Shown: positions 28,319 to 37,254 of the stretch, in pieces
How the letters are laid out: every line of letters starts with the position of its first letter
Numbering within the stretch: the first letter of the stretch is position 1
Source of the DNA: Pedobacter helvus
GTDB lineage: Bacteria > Bacteroidota > Bacteroidia > Sphingobacteriales > Sphingobacteriaceae
NCBI RefSeq assembly: GCF_005925325.1
Contig: NZ_SRMP01000002.1
Coordinates: 434,001-498,000, forward strand
DNA length: 64,000 nucleotides
Reading direction: 5' to 3'
Notes under the pieces: model-generated
What the model saw: the letters and a program-made list of their open reading frames with translations, nothing else
What the model was told of the DNA's origin: nothing
Database searches by the model: none
Program-made: the position numbers and the translations under genes

Positions 28319-30340
28319 ATGAAACTCCTCAAGATATTAATCATTGCGATATTTTTTGCCAACGTGGCAGAGGCGCAGATGGGATCAAATACTAAGCGCA
28401 TAGCAGATGTATATTTTCTTAACAAAGAATACTACGCAGCGGCAGAATACTATAAAAAAATGCTGCAAATTTCTCCAGATAGCGTAGGTTTTGTGGTGCC
28501 ATACGGTTTCGAGCAAAAGATCAAAGAAGCTAGTCCGAGAAAAGACGATTATGAATACGCAGTTTATCAATTGGCTACCTCGTTAAGGTTGTATAAAAAC
28601 TTTCGAGATGCCGAAAGATGGTACGCGGTGTCCAATAAGTTCACTAATCCTAAATATGCACAAAGCGAGTTTTGGTATGGCGAGTGTTTAAGGGCAAATC
28701 TAAAATACGAAGATGCCATCAAAGCTTTCGAAGGCTTTATTGCTAACTATAAAATGAACGACGATTTTGTGCCAAAAGCAAAGTTGGAGATTGCTTCTTC
28801 TAAGTACGCATTGTACGAGATGAAGTATCCTAGATTGTTTAAAATAGTTAGGTTAACTAACAATATCAACCAAGCGGGATCTAATTATGCGCCAGCTATT
28901 AGCAATTCAGAGCTTTATTTTACGTCGTCTAGGCCAGTTGGTGGCGAAGGTAAAAGTCAGATTTTAGAAGGTAGTAAAGGTCAGGTGAGGGTATTCAAAA
29001 AAGAAACCCCTTACGTGAATACCATTTACGCCGTAGATATCGAAAATCCGACAGCCGAAAAAGTAAACATCCAGAAAATCAATATCGATTTAAAGAAGAT
29101 GGAAACTGCAGCAACTACCATTACGCCAAATGGCGATATCATGTTTTTAACTGCTTGGTCGAATAATAAAGATTACCAAAAAAGAAATATCTATATCTGC
29201 AAAAAGGAAGGAGATAATTGGGGATCACCAGTTTCTATGGGTGGCGAGATAAATGTGAACGGTTTTAATTCTATGCAGCCATCGGTTACTAGAGATGGGA
29301 AATATCTCATATTTTCTTCGGATAGACCGGGCGGCTTAGGAGGTTACGATTTGTGGTTCGCTCCTTTAAGGCCTGATGGAACTGTAGGCAATGCGGTGAA
29401 CATGGGCAATAAAATCAATACCGCAGAAGACGAACAGGCAGCTTACTACCTCCCTGCTACCCAAAAATTATTATTTAGTAGCAATGGTAGGGTAGGCTTA
29501 GGGGGGTTCGACTTTTACGAAGCCATCGGCGATTTTTCTGAATGGACAGAGCCCGTAAACTTGGGTTATCCGTTCAACTCTGCAAAGGACGATATGTATT
29601 TTGCAGCTCTAGATGAAAAAGGCAACGAAGCTTACATTAGCTCGGATAGAGAATCGGTATGTTGTTTAGAAGTTTTTCACGTTACCCGCGAATATTTGAG
29701 TGTACAAGGAACGATCATAGATTGCGCAACTAAAAAGCCACTGGCTGGGGCAACCATCACTGCGGTTGGAACTAACATTCCAGAGCAGGTGGTACAAACG
29801 GATAACAATGGAAGGTATTCATTTCAGGTGGGGAGCAATAGAGATCTGCAAATCCATGCAATGAAAAACAACTATTTTGCCAAGAACATTACCTATAATT
29901 ATGCGCAATTATTTAAAGCTGACACTTTGTTGAGCGCAGAGCTTTGTTTGGAGCCAATGGTGATTAACAAACCAATTGTGTTAGAAAATATTCTCTACGA
30001 ATTTGATAGTGCGGAATTAACAGATAGTTCTAAAATAATTTTAGACACACTTTTTCAAGTAATGATCGATAATCCTAATATTGAAATTGAATTAAGTGCC
30101 CATACAGATAACATCGGTACCGAAGCTTATAATATGGCATTGTCTGATAATAGAGCTAAATCTTGCGTAGATTATCTGATGGCTAAGGGGATAACTCCAG
30201 ATCGGTTGACCTTCAAAGGTTACGGGTTTAGTAAGCCTGTGGCGCCAAATAAACTTAAAGATGGAAAAGATAATCCGGAGGGCAGGGCTTTGAATCGAAG
30301 AACAGAATTCAAAGTCACCAAACAGAAGAGCATCAATTAA
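28319..30340 (+). CDS. OmpA-family protein with PD40 and carboxypeptidase-regulatory domains (PorE/SprE-like context)
   Basis: 673 residues. A signal peptide (1-20, ending VAEAQ) is followed by a TPR-like part (about 25-175: AEYYKKMLQI, FRDAERWYAVSNKF), a WD40-like PD40 propeller (about 180-460: SNSELYFTSSRPVGG, LIFSSDRPGGLGGYDLWF), a carboxypeptidase-regulatory beta-sandwich (about 465-545) and an OmpA peptidoglycan-binding domain (about 560-670: YEFDSAEL, LSAHTDNIG, NRAKSCVDYL, LNRRTEF). This set matches T9SS-associated proteins that anchor the outer-membrane secretion complex to the cell wall. Third gene of the adhesin operon, followed by a terminator. Confidence 0.94.
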   Translation: MKLLKILIIAIFFANVAEAQMGSNTKRIADVYFLNKEYYAAAEYYKKMLQISPDSVGFVVPYGFEQKIKEASPRKDDYEYAVYQLATSLRLYKNFRDAERWYAVSNKFTNPKYAQSEFWYGECLRANLKYEDAIKAFEGFIANYKMNDDFVPKAKLEIASSKYALYEMKYPRLFKIVRLTNNINQAGSNYAPAISNSELYFTSSRPVGGEGKSQILEGSKGQVRVFKKETPYVNTIYAVDIENPTAEKVNIQKINIDLKKMETAATTITPNGDIMFLTAWSNNKDYQKRNIYICKKEGDNWGSPVSMGGEINVNGFNSMQPSVTRDGKYLIFSSDRPGGLGGYDLWFAPLRPDGTVGNAVNMGNKINTAEDEQAAYYLPATQKLLFSSNGRVGLGGFDFYEAIGDFSEWTEPVNLGYPFNSAKDDMYFAALDEKGNEAYISSDRESVCCLEVFHVTREYLSVQGTIIDCATKKPLAGATITAVGTNIPEQVVQTDNNGRYSFQVGSNRDLQIHAMKNNYFAKNITYNYAQLFKADTLLSAELCLEPMVINKPIVLENILYEFDSAELTDSSKIILDTLFQVMIDNPNIEIELSAHTDNIGTEAYNMALSDNRAKSCVDYLMAKGITPDRLTFKGYGFSKPVAPNKLKDGKDNPEGRALNRRTEFKVTKQKSIN

Positions 30341-30379
30341 AATAGTTCATTGTAATTCGTGGTATGAAATAACAATGCT

Positions 30380-30410
30380 AAGGGGTGAATGGAAACATTT
30401 GCCCCTTTTT
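30380..30410 (+). terminator. terminator of the adhesin-PorP-OmpA operon
   Basis: 12-bp stem AAGGGGTGAATG / CATTTGCCCCTT (two G-T pairs) closed by a GAAA tetraloop, followed by five T, 40 bases after the stop at 30340. Confidence 0.88.
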
Positions 30411-30469
30411 ACGTAACGCGTTTCAGGGGTATACGGAAAAGCTAACTGAATATCCGGGAATGTTAAAAC

Positions 30470-30503
30470 AAAAAAGCTGTAAATTTTACTTTACAGCTTT
30501 TGT
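30470..30503 (-). terminator. terminator of the tRNA-fMet/tRNA-Glu transcript
   Basis: Perfect 12-bp stem AAAAGCTGTAAA (30472-30483) / TTTACAGCTTTT (30490-30501), followed on the minus strand by TTTTTTGTTTT. It lies 11 bases past the tRNA-Glu 3' end. Confidence 0.88.
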
Positions 30504-30513
30504 TGATAATCAG

Positions 30514-30585
30514 TAGCCCGTAGGGGAATCGAACCCCTGTTTCCAGAATGAAAATCTGGCGTCCTCACCCCTAGACGAACGGGCC
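30514..30585 (-). tRNA. tRNA-Glu (anticodon TTC), second copy
   Basis: 72-base sequence identical to 14149-14220: acceptor GGCCCGT / ACGGGCT, anticodon loop TTTTCAT, no encoded CCA. Co-transcribed downstream of the initiator tRNA, 34 bases from it. Confidence 0.97.
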
Positions 30586-30619
30586 ATTAAATAAAGAAGT
30601 GTCATTTCAACTTCTTCTT

Positions 30620-30695
<76 letters not shown>

Positions 30696-30751
30696 CTCTA
30701 TACAATTCGTTTTTTTAGTTAAATCCTTAACGCTTGTTCCGAATTGGAATG

Positions 30752-30782
30752 CAAAGATAGGAACGTTTTTTGGTAATGCAAA
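30752..30782 (-). promoter_or_regulatory. promoter of the tRNA-fMet/tRNA-Glu unit
   Basis: On the minus strand TTTG (30779-30782), exactly 19 bases, then TATCTTTG (30752-30759). This is a full match to the Bacteroidota housekeeping promoter TTTG-N19-TAnnTTTG. It lies 56 bases upstream of the tRNA 5' end. Confidence 0.8.
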
Positions 30783-31038
30783 TGTTTTTGAAAAAAAAGT
30801 TGAAATAATTTTAAAAAGCTTTGTAAGCCTATTTAAACGGATATTTAGATGTTTTTAATTAGCCCACCTCTCGTCATAGTTAGATGTTGGAAAGAAATAT
30901 GCGCAAGGGTTTAGGCATTAAAGGATCTAATTGTACTCACAGATCGGCTTAAAAATAAAAAACATAGCCTTGTATAAGAGCCATAAGTAGCATTTTCCGT
31001 ATTATTGCAGATTATTTCAATACCCTTATCAAAATATC
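30783..31038. other. gap upstream of era
   Basis: AT-rich, 256 bases between the tRNA promoter and era. No ORF, hairpin or exact -7 box found. TATTATTG near 31001 is one mismatch from TAnnTTTG and could serve era. Confidence 0.4.
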
Positions 31039-31917
31039 ATGGCACACAAGGCAGGTTTCGTTAGCATCATCGGTAAACCCAACGTAGGTAAATCTACTTT
31101 GATGAATGCATTAGTGGGAGAGAAGCTATCTATCATCACTCCAAAAGCGCAAACTACCCGTCATCGTATATTGGGTATTGTAAATGAAGAAGATTTTCAA
31201 ATTGTTTTTTCTGATACGCCGGGAGTAATTAAGCCTAAGTATGGTCTTCAAGATTCGATGATGACTGCGGTAGGTGGTGCACTTCAAGATGCAGATTTAA
31301 TTCTTTTAGTTACCGATATCCACGAGCGCCATGATGAAAACGACGTGTTGGAGAAAATCATCAATACCACTATACCTATTGTAGTGTTAATTAACAAAGT
31401 TGATAACGCTACGCAAGAAGAGGTGGTAGAAAAAATGAATTTCTGGCAAGAAAAACTGAATCCTAAACAAGTTTTCGCAATTTCTGCTTTGCATGGTTAC
31501 AATTTAGAGGGTTTATTACCGCTGATCTTAGATGTTATTCCTGAACATCCGGCTTATTACGATAAAGAAGACTTAACAGACAGACATGTACGTTTCTTCG
31601 CTTCAGAGATCATTCGTGAGAAAATCTTTAATAACTACCAAAAGGAAATTCCTTACAGTACAGAGGTAATCATCACTGCTTTTAAAGAAGAAGAAAAAAT
31701 CACGAGAATAAGTGCAGAGATTATTGTAGAGCGTGATTCGCAAAAAAATATCCTGATAGGAAAAGGTGGAGCAAGTTTAAAGAAAGTAGGAATGGAGGCT
31801 CGTAAAGACATCGAGAAGTTTATTGATGGGAAAGTATTCTTAGAAACTTTCGTGAAAGTAATCCCAGACTGGAGAAGTAAGAAAAACTACCTTAAAAATT
31901 TCGGCTACGATAGTTAA
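31039..31917 (+). CDS. era: GTPase Era
   Basis: A ribosome-assembly GTPase of 292 residues that binds the 3' end of 16S rRNA. G1 GKPNVGKS, switch region TPKAQTTRHR, G3 DTPG and G4 NKVD are seen in the N-terminal domain. The C-terminal KH domain (about 205-285) has the GKGGASLKKVG loop that contacts RNA. Length matches the family. A second ribosome GTPase, der, follows after 196 bases with its own promoter. Confidence 0.98.
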   Translation: MAHKAGFVSIIGKPNVGKSTLMNALVGEKLSIITPKAQTTRHRILGIVNEEDFQIVFSDTPGVIKPKYGLQDSMMTAVGGALQDADLILLVTDIHERHDENDVLEKIINTTIPIVVLINKVDNATQEEVVEKMNFWQEKLNPKQVFAISALHGYNLEGLLPLILDVIPEHPAYYDKEDLTDRHVRFFASEIIREKIFNNYQKEIPYSTEVIITAFKEEEKITRISAEIIVERDSQKNILIGKGGASLKKVGMEARKDIEKFIDGKVFLETFVKVIPDWRSKKNYLKNFGYDS

Positions 31918-32002
31918 TGAGCTGACTAGTAATTTGGTGATAGCTATCTGGGTACTTATCTCTTGTTCCTAGTTCATTGCTCTCTAATCCAAAAATAAAG
32001 CG

Positions 32003-32010
32003 TACCTTTG
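32003..32010 (+). promoter_or_regulatory. -7 box upstream of der
   Basis: TACCTTTG, exact TAnnTTTG, about 104 bases before the der ATG. It implies a leader of about 97 bases that includes the repeats at 32044-32110. Confidence 0.55.
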
Positions 32011-32043
32011 CAAGTTCAAACCCTAAACATGGGATTGTAATTG

Positions 32044-32110
32044 TTTACGATTTTGCTTTCTTCGACCCACTGCTCTGAAATCTAAAATCGTAAATCTAAA
32101 ATCGTAAATC
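32044..32110 (+). repeat. tandem 14-bp repeat with an upstream inverted copy in the der leader
   Basis: ATCTAAAATCGTAA occurs at 32080-32093 and 32094-32107 with a partial third copy. TTTACGATTTT at 32044-32054 is the exact reverse complement of AAAATCGTAAA at both 32084-32094 and 32098-32108, so either copy can pair with it. Confidence 0.85.
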
Positions 32111-32113
32111 AAA

Positions 32114-33415
32114 ATGAGTAATATTATCGCCATAGTAGGCCGACCAAATGTAGGTAAATCAACCCTTTTTAACCGCTTAACCGAAAGTCGTAAGGCTATT
32201 GTTGATGATTTTAGTGGAGTAACTAGAGATAGACACTACGGTAAAGCCGAGTGGACTGATAAAGAATTTACGGTTATTGATACTGGTGGTTACGTAGCAA
32301 ACTCAGAAGATTTGTTCGAAACCGCTATTCGCGAGCAAGTGGTAATTGCTATAGAAGAAGCAAGCGTAATTATCTTCATGGTTGATGTGACCACGGGGAT
32401 CACCGATTTAGATGATGATATTGCAAATTTACTACGTAAGGGTAAAAAACCAGTTTTTGTGGTAGTCAACAAAGTGGATAATACCGCTTTAGAAAATGAG
32501 GCTTCAGTATTTTATAGCTTTGGTCTGGGCGAAATTTACACCATATCTTCTATGACTGGTTCTGGTACCGGTGATTTGTTGGATGAAGTGGTGAAGCATT
32601 TCGAGGATATACAGGAAGAAGAAAATACTCTGCCTAAAATTACCATTGTAGGTAGACCGAATGTAGGTAAATCTTCTTTGATTAATGCGTTAATTGGTAA
32701 GGACAGGAATATTGTAACCCCAATTGCTGGTACTACGAGAGATTCTATCCACATTCATTACAACCAGTATGGTCACGAATTTATGTTTATCGATACCGCT
32801 GGTTTACGTAAGAAAACTAAGGTGAAAGAGAACATCGAGTTTTACTCGGTAATGCGTACCATTAAAGCCTTAGAAGATTCTGATGTAGTGATTTTGATGT
32901 TAGATGCCCAAGAAGGTTTGGAAGCTCAGGATATCAATATTTTCCACTTAGCAGAAAAAAACAAAAAAGGCATTGTGGTTTTGGTGAATAAATGGGATTT
33001 GATCGATAAAAATGAGAAAACCATGAAGACTTTTGAAGATCAGATTAAGCATAAACTACAACCATTTACCGATGTGCCAATCTTGTTTATCTCTGTGTTG
33101 AATAAACAACGTATTTTCAAAGCAATTGAGACTGCGCTAGAGGTCCAAAAGAACAGAGGCAAGAAAATACCTACATCAAAACTAAATGATGTGTTATTGC
33201 CAATTATAGAGGCTTTCCCGCCGCCATCAACAAAGGGCAAGTACATCAAAATTAAATACATTACGCAGATTAATGGTGTGGCACCGATGTTTGCATTTTT
33301 CTGTAACCTGCCGCAGTACATTAAAGATCCATATAAGCGTTTCTTGGAAAATAAACTTCGTGAAAACTTCGATTTTTCTGGAGTTCCTATTCAGATCTTT
33401 TTCCGACAGAAGTAA
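32114..33415 (+). CDS. der: GTPase Der (EngA)
   Basis: A double GTPase needed for assembly of the 50S subunit. 433 residues with two G domains. The first has [13 protein letters not shown] and NKVD, and the second [13 protein letters not shown] and NKWD. A KH-like C-terminal domain (about 350-433; [16 protein letters not shown]) follows. The ATG at 32114 lies directly after a short tandem repeat, without a Shine-Dalgarno sequence. A strong hairpin terminator follows the stop. Confidence 0.98.
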   Translation: MSNIIAIVGRPNVGKSTLFNRLTESRKAIVDDFSGVTRDRHYGKAEWTDKEFTVIDTGGYVANSEDLFETAIREQVVIAIEEASVIIFMVDVTTGITDLDDDIANLLRKGKKPVFVVVNKVDNTALENEASVFYSFGLGEIYTISSMTGSGTGDLLDEVVKHFEDIQEEENTLPKITIVGRPNVGKSSLINALIGKDRNIVTPIAGTTRDSIHIHYNQYGHEFMFIDTAGLRKKTKVKENIEFYSVMRTIKALEDSDVVILMLDAQEGLEAQDINIFHLAEKNKKGIVVLVNKWDLIDKNEKTMKTFEDQIKHKLQPFTDVPILFISVLNKQRIFKAIETALEVQKNRGKKIPTSKLNDVLLPIIEAFPPPSTKGKYIKIKYITQINGVAPMFAFFCNLPQYIKDPYKRFLENKLRENFDFSGVPIQIFFRQK

Positions 33416-33456
33416 GCATTAATATTATTCCTTATAGATATTGTTGCTAATGCGAT

Positions 33457-33503
33457 AAAAAAGAAAGTCAATCTAAAAATACTAGATTGACTTTCTTTTT
33501 TTT
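33457..33503. terminator. bidirectional terminator between der and the OsmC-like gene
   Basis: Perfect 17-bp stem from 33459-33475 to 33483-33499 with loop AAAATAC and T/A runs on both flanks. It serves two convergent genes. Confidence 0.93.
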
Positions 33504-33519
33504 CAGAATTTAGGTTAAA

Positions 33520-33996
33520 CTATCCGCCAATCGCAGTACAAACGGCTTTGTGTTTAACCGGGAAGTTTAAAGAACTTGCAATAAAGCACATTCTGTTGGC
33601 CTCGGCATGTAAAGAATTTGCCCAAGAAATATCTTCTGGTTTAGAAATTACTACCTCCGGACGTAAAAGTATCTCCGTAAACTTGCCACTTCCATCAGGG
33701 CTTTCGGTCATGGTTCCTTTAGCTCTGTCTTTGTATTCGATAACTACGATGCCATTTTTTGAGCAGAGGTGCAAATACCAAAGCATATGACATGAAGATA
33801 CCGCAGATAGCATCATATCTTCGGGGTTGTATTTCGATTTGTCTCCTAGAAAAATAGAATCCGAAGAACCGGATAGTGGCTCTTTTCCATCAATTTCTAC
33901 TGTAAAATCTCTATCGTAAGAACGGTAGTCCATGGTTCCAGAACCTTTGTTCCCCATCCAAACCAAGTTGGTTTCGTAAATATGTTGCTTAGCCAT
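33520..33996 (-). CDS. OsmC-family peroxiredoxin-like protein
   Basis: 158 residues, cytoplasmic. The OsmC/Ohr fold is recognised by the N-terminal strands and the central helix LSAVSSCHMLWYLHLCSKNG, plus the C-terminal helix ANRMCFIASSLNFPVKHKA. C68 of the helix and the cysteine of RMCFIASS are the likely peroxidatic/resolving pair. Family members reduce organic hydroperoxides. The exact substrate is not predictable. It stands alone and convergent with der. Confidence 0.9.
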   Translation of the reverse strand: MAKQHIYETNLVWMGNKGSGTMDYRSYDRDFTVEIDGKEPLSGSSDSIFLGDKSKYNPEDMMLSAVSSCHMLWYLHLCSKNGIVVIEYKDRAKGTMTESPDGSGKFTEILLRPEVVISKPEDISWANSLHAEANRMCFIASSLNFPVKHKAVCTAIGG

Positions 33997-34090
33997 AATA
34001 GATATGAGTATTAAGATATGAGATTTGAGACATTGTCTCGCATCTATACCAATCCCTAAATTGTTTTGTTTATAGCAGCAATTTAGAAAA

Positions 34091-35020
34091 TTATCCGCTG
34101 ATTTTAGCCAGTTTTTGGGCTAAAACCTCAGAAATCTTTCGATACGAATCGAAAGTCCAACCAGCAATGTGCGGTGTTAAAATCACTTTCTCATTGGTTT
34201 TCAGTGCGTCATACCATTCTTGCTCGGCCAAAGTTGGAAATTTTTCTTTCTCTAGTACATCCAGCCCAGCGCCTAATATCTTGCCGTTGGCGATGTTATT
34301 CAGCACTGCTTTAACATTTACAATTTCGCCACGAGCCGTATTGATAAAGAAAATAGGTTTCTTAAAATGGAAGAAATATTCATCATCAACCATTTGTTTG
34401 GTTTCTCTGGTTAAGGGAATATGCAAGCTCAATACGTCGCTATGTTTCACGATTTCCTCCATGCTTACTTCTTTAGCGAACTCATCACTAAAGCCAGTTT
34501 TATATTTGTCGTAAGCAATTACGTTAACCCCGAAACCAGAAAGCTTACGAGCAAAACTTTGCCCCATAAAACCGTAACCAACAATACCTACCGTTTTACC
34601 TTTTAATTCGTAGCCTCGGTTGCCTTCTCTATCCCAAACGCCATTTCTAATTTCTACATCCGCTTTACGAAAGTTGTTCATTAATGATAACAGTAAACCT
34701 ACCGCATGTTCGCCAACGGCATCCATGTTGCCTTCGTTAGCTGCTAAAAGTGCAATGCCCTTTTCTTTTGCAATGTCGATATCAATATTGTCCAATCCGG
34801 CTCCGGCTCTGGCCACAAACTTCAATTTCGGAGCAACATCAAAAATTTCTTTATCTATCCTAAATTTGGTGCGCACAGCAATACCATCGTAATCTTTCAC
34901 AGCAGCCAAAGTTTCTGCTCTAGTAATATCAGGTCTATCATCAACTTCATAGCCTAAAGCTGCTGCACTTTCTTTAAAAGCTGGATGTAAGTCGTCTACT
35001 ATTAATATCTTTTTGCTCAT
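34091..35020 (-). CDS. D-2-hydroxyacid dehydrogenase (phosphoglycerate-dehydrogenase-like)
   Basis: 309 residues. The NAD-binding motif is VGIVGYGFMGQSFARKLSGF (Rossmann G-x-G-x-x-G). The catalytic arginine is in FINTARGEIV, and the histidine in LTPHIAGWT. The length fits the short form of D-3-phosphoglycerate dehydrogenase without an ACT domain, so oxidation of 3-phosphoglycerate for serine synthesis is likely, but other 2-hydroxyacids cannot be excluded. The ATG lies 2 bases after the S41 peptidase stop, in an operon ksgA, S41 peptidase, this gene. Confidence 0.9.
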   Translation of the reverse strand: MSKKILIVDDLHPAFKESAAALGYEVDDRPDITRAETLAAVKDYDGIAVRTKFRIDKEIFDVAPKLKFVARAGAGLDNIDIDIAKEKGIALLAANEGNMDAVGEHAVGLLLSLMNNFRKADVEIRNGVWDREGNRGYELKGKTVGIVGYGFMGQSFARKLSGFGVNVIAYDKYKTGFSDEFAKEVSMEEIVKHSDVLSLHIPLTRETKQMVDDEYFFHFKKPIFFINTARGEIVNVKAVLNNIANGKILGAGLDVLEKEKFPTLAEQEWYDALKTNEKVILTPHIAGWTFDSYRKISEVLAQKLAKISG

Positions 35021-35022
35021 TT

Positions 35023-36183
35023 TTAACGTTTGTTGATGTATTCTAAGGTCTGTGTAATCCAGTCGCTTTTGAAAAGATCTAATGCCACATCAGGGTTAAT
35101 GCCTTTGCTTTCGTAGGCCAAATCTCTCTCTAGCCCTTTCATATCTGTGGGCGAGAAGGTAAAACGTTCACTTGGCAACACTACTTTGGTGCCATAATTA
35201 CTGCCAAAAGTAATCATGCCTTTGGTCTGCTCACCCAAGGTTGTCACCTTTTTTAAAGGCTTCAAATCTAAAATAAATTGCTCGGCGTTACTTACCGTTG
35301 CCGAGTTTTGCAGAACAAAGATTTGCCCTTTGTATTTCTTCAATAGGTCAAGAAATTTACGCGAAGTTTTATAGCCACCTCCTGTATTACCTCTTAAATC
35401 TACTATTAAGTTTTCTGTAGTTAGCTTGCCTAAAATCGTTGCGTGAAACTCTTCCGATTTTTTGATGTTGGCATTGCTTGAGCTGAAGCTACTTAGCCTT
35501 AAATAGCCAACTTTATCATTAAGGGCTTTGTATTCGAAGTTCTCATTGCCTTTATCTAATATCGAAAACTTGTTCTCTTTATATTTTGTAAAAGGCGTCC
35601 CTAGCAATGTTCCGTTAACCTGCCTCGCATCTTTGATTAAATTGTAAGGTACGGGCTTGCCAGAATATAACAACAAATCATAACCATCATAAGGTGTATG
35701 GAAAACTTCTGCCATTAAAATGCCATTGGCTAAGCTTATCATTTTGTAAGTTCTATCGCCACTTGCAAACAATCCAAATTCATGATTGCTAGCGTAATAA
35801 ATACCCTCTAAAGCATCTTTATCCTTTTGCTGTAATTGCTTTTTTAAAGAATCAGTATTTACTGGTAATGAAATGCGTACTGGCTTTAATGTGGTGTCTG
35901 GTGTGCGATAAAATCCTAAGTGATTATCGTTAACAGCGGAAACTAATCTGCTTAACTGCCAAAAAACTTGCTTTTCGTCAGCATCTGCTATTTTCAACTT
36001 TACATCTTCATACAATTGCTCGTAAGATTTATCTCCTTTTAGGAGTTTCTTGTAGGAGGGCGTTTTTTGAATTGCGGTGTAAAGCGCTTCTAAATCTGCA
36101 TGGTTTATGTCTTTTTGAGCAAAGGCATTAAAAGTATTCGCTCCGGCCAATAAAAAAAGGAATAAGTAAACTAGTTTCTTCAT
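35023..36183 (-). CDS. S41-family (C-terminal processing) serine peptidase, exported
   Basis: 386 residues with a signal peptide (1-22, ending NAFAQ). The catalytic S41 domain occupies about 190-370, with the strand NLIVDLRGNTGGGYKT, the serine in ATVSNAEQF and the lysine region GEQTKGM. No PDZ domain is evident, so it is nearer to the simpler retinoid-binding-like S41 members than to CtpA. It probably degrades or trims periplasmic proteins. Middle gene of a ksgA, S41, dehydrogenase run. Confidence 0.88.
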   Translation of the reverse strand: MKKLVYLFLFLLAGANTFNAFAQKDINHADLEALYTAIQKTPSYKKLLKGDKSYEQLYEDVKLKIADADEKQVFWQLSRLVSAVNDNHLGFYRTPDTTLKPVRISLPVNTDSLKKQLQQKDKDALEGIYYASNHEFGLFASGDRTYKMISLANGILMAEVFHTPYDGYDLLLYSGKPVPYNLIKDARQVNGTLLGTPFTKYKENKFSILDKGNENFEYKALNDKVGYLRLSSFSSSNANIKKSEEFHATILGKLTTENLIVDLRGNTGGGYKTSRKFLDLLKKYKGQIFVLQNSATVSNAEQFILDLKPLKKVTTLGEQTKGMITFGSNYGTKVVLPSERFTFSPTDMKGLERDLAYESKGINPDVALDLFKSDWITQTLEYINKR

Positions 36184-36219
36184 ATCAATAAAGACGCTGT
36201 GCTTCTTTCAAGGGTTGCA

Positions 36220-36996
36220 TCACCGAGTTGCCACAAAATTAGTCAGCTCCACAAAATCTTGCACACTTAAGGTTTCTGCTCTTTTTTCATAAAATGGATG
36301 TTCGCCTAACCTATCTTTCGGAACTACCGCAGATAGCGCATTTCGTAAAGTTTTTCTGCGTTGGTTGAAGCCTGCTTTCACTACTCTCCAGAATAATTTC
36401 TCATCACAATCCAGTTCTTCAACCTCGTTTCTAGTTAAACGAATTACCCCAGAATTTACCTTTGGCGGTGGATTGAAAGTGCCTGGTTTTACGGTGAACA
36501 AATATTCGATATGATAATAAGCCTGAATGAACACACTTAAAATTCCGTATTCTTTGGTTCCAGGTTTAGAGGCGCAACGCTCTGCAACCTCCTTTTGGAA
36601 CATTCCCACCATTTCCACAATATTTTGGCGGTTTTCTAAAATCCTAAATAAAATCTGCGAAGAAATATTGTAAGGAAAGTTGCCAATTACAGCGAATTTG
36701 CCCGGGAAGATCGACTCAAAACTTAACTTTAAGAAATCACCGTTAATTAACCTATCGCCCAGTTGCGGATATTTTTCTTTCAAAAAGTTGAAAGATTCTG
36801 TATCGATATCAATAAGGAAAGTTTCCAAGTCTTCGCGTTGTAGCAAAATATCTGATAGGATACCCATTCCAGGTCCAACTTCCAATACTTGGTGGTATTT
36901 GTCGGTATGGATCAAACCATCCACAATTCGCTGTGCAATGTTTTTATCTGTTAAGAAGTGTTGCCCTAAATGTTTTTTCGCTTTAACTAAACTCAT
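36220..36996 (-). CDS. ksgA: 16S rRNA dimethyladenosine transferase
   Basis: A methyltransferase acting on the two adenines of the 16S rRNA helix-45 loop late in 30S assembly. 258 residues. KKHLGQHFL at the N-terminus, the SAM-binding loop LEVGPGMGILSDILL and the catalytic NFPYNISSQILFR (N-L/F-P-Y type) are present, along with the C-terminal helical region FNQRRKTLRNALS. A promoter and a CCCCTAAAGGGG repeat lie just upstream. First gene of the operon. Confidence 0.97.
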   Translation of the reverse strand: MSLVKAKKHLGQHFLTDKNIAQRIVDGLIHTDKYHQVLEVGPGMGILSDILLQREDLETFLIDIDTESFNFLKEKYPQLGDRLINGDFLKLSFESIFPGKFAVIGNFPYNISSQILFRILENRQNIVEMVGMFQKEVAERCASKPGTKEYGILSVFIQAYYHIEYLFTVKPGTFNPPPKVNSGVIRLTRNEVEELDCDEKLFWRVVKAGFNQRRKTLRNALSAVVPKDRLGEHPFYEKRAETLSVQDFVELTNFVATR

Positions 36997-36999
36997 ATA

Positions 37000-37019
37000 C
37001 CCCCCAACCCCTAAAGGGG
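37000..37019. repeat. CCCCTAAAGGGG-type dispersed repeat in the ksgA leader
   Basis: A C-rich run at 37000-37005 is followed by CCCCTAAAGGGG at 37008-37019. Related sequences occur at 53641-53790. It sits only 3 bases upstream of the ksgA ATG, inside the predicted 5' leader. Confidence 0.7.
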
Positions 37020-37036
37020 CTTTAAAATTTAAAGTT

Positions 37037-37044
37037 CAAAGGTA
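37037..37044 (-). promoter_or_regulatory. -7 box of ksgA
   Basis: TACCTTTG on the minus strand, exact TAnnTTTG, 40 bases before the ATG at 36996. Confidence 0.55.
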
Positions 37045-37254
37045 AGTATTTTAGGCAGATACTTCTTGATACTCGATCTGCAATCTTTATACTGGCCAAA
37101 ATCTCACATCTCAACACAAAATACGATTTAAGATTTACGAATTATGATTATAGATAAAAGGCAAGTCCCTCTATCAAAATAAATGCTTTGTGTTCTTCGT
37201 GCCTTTGCGGTTAAACTTAATAATCGCTATTTTGCGCTAAATTTAAACATCGGC

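Noticed and set aside
37183..37254. Longer N-terminus for PdxA
   Set aside because: The family starts at the VKIGIS strand; the 24 extra codons have no counterpart and the ATG at 37255 fits.
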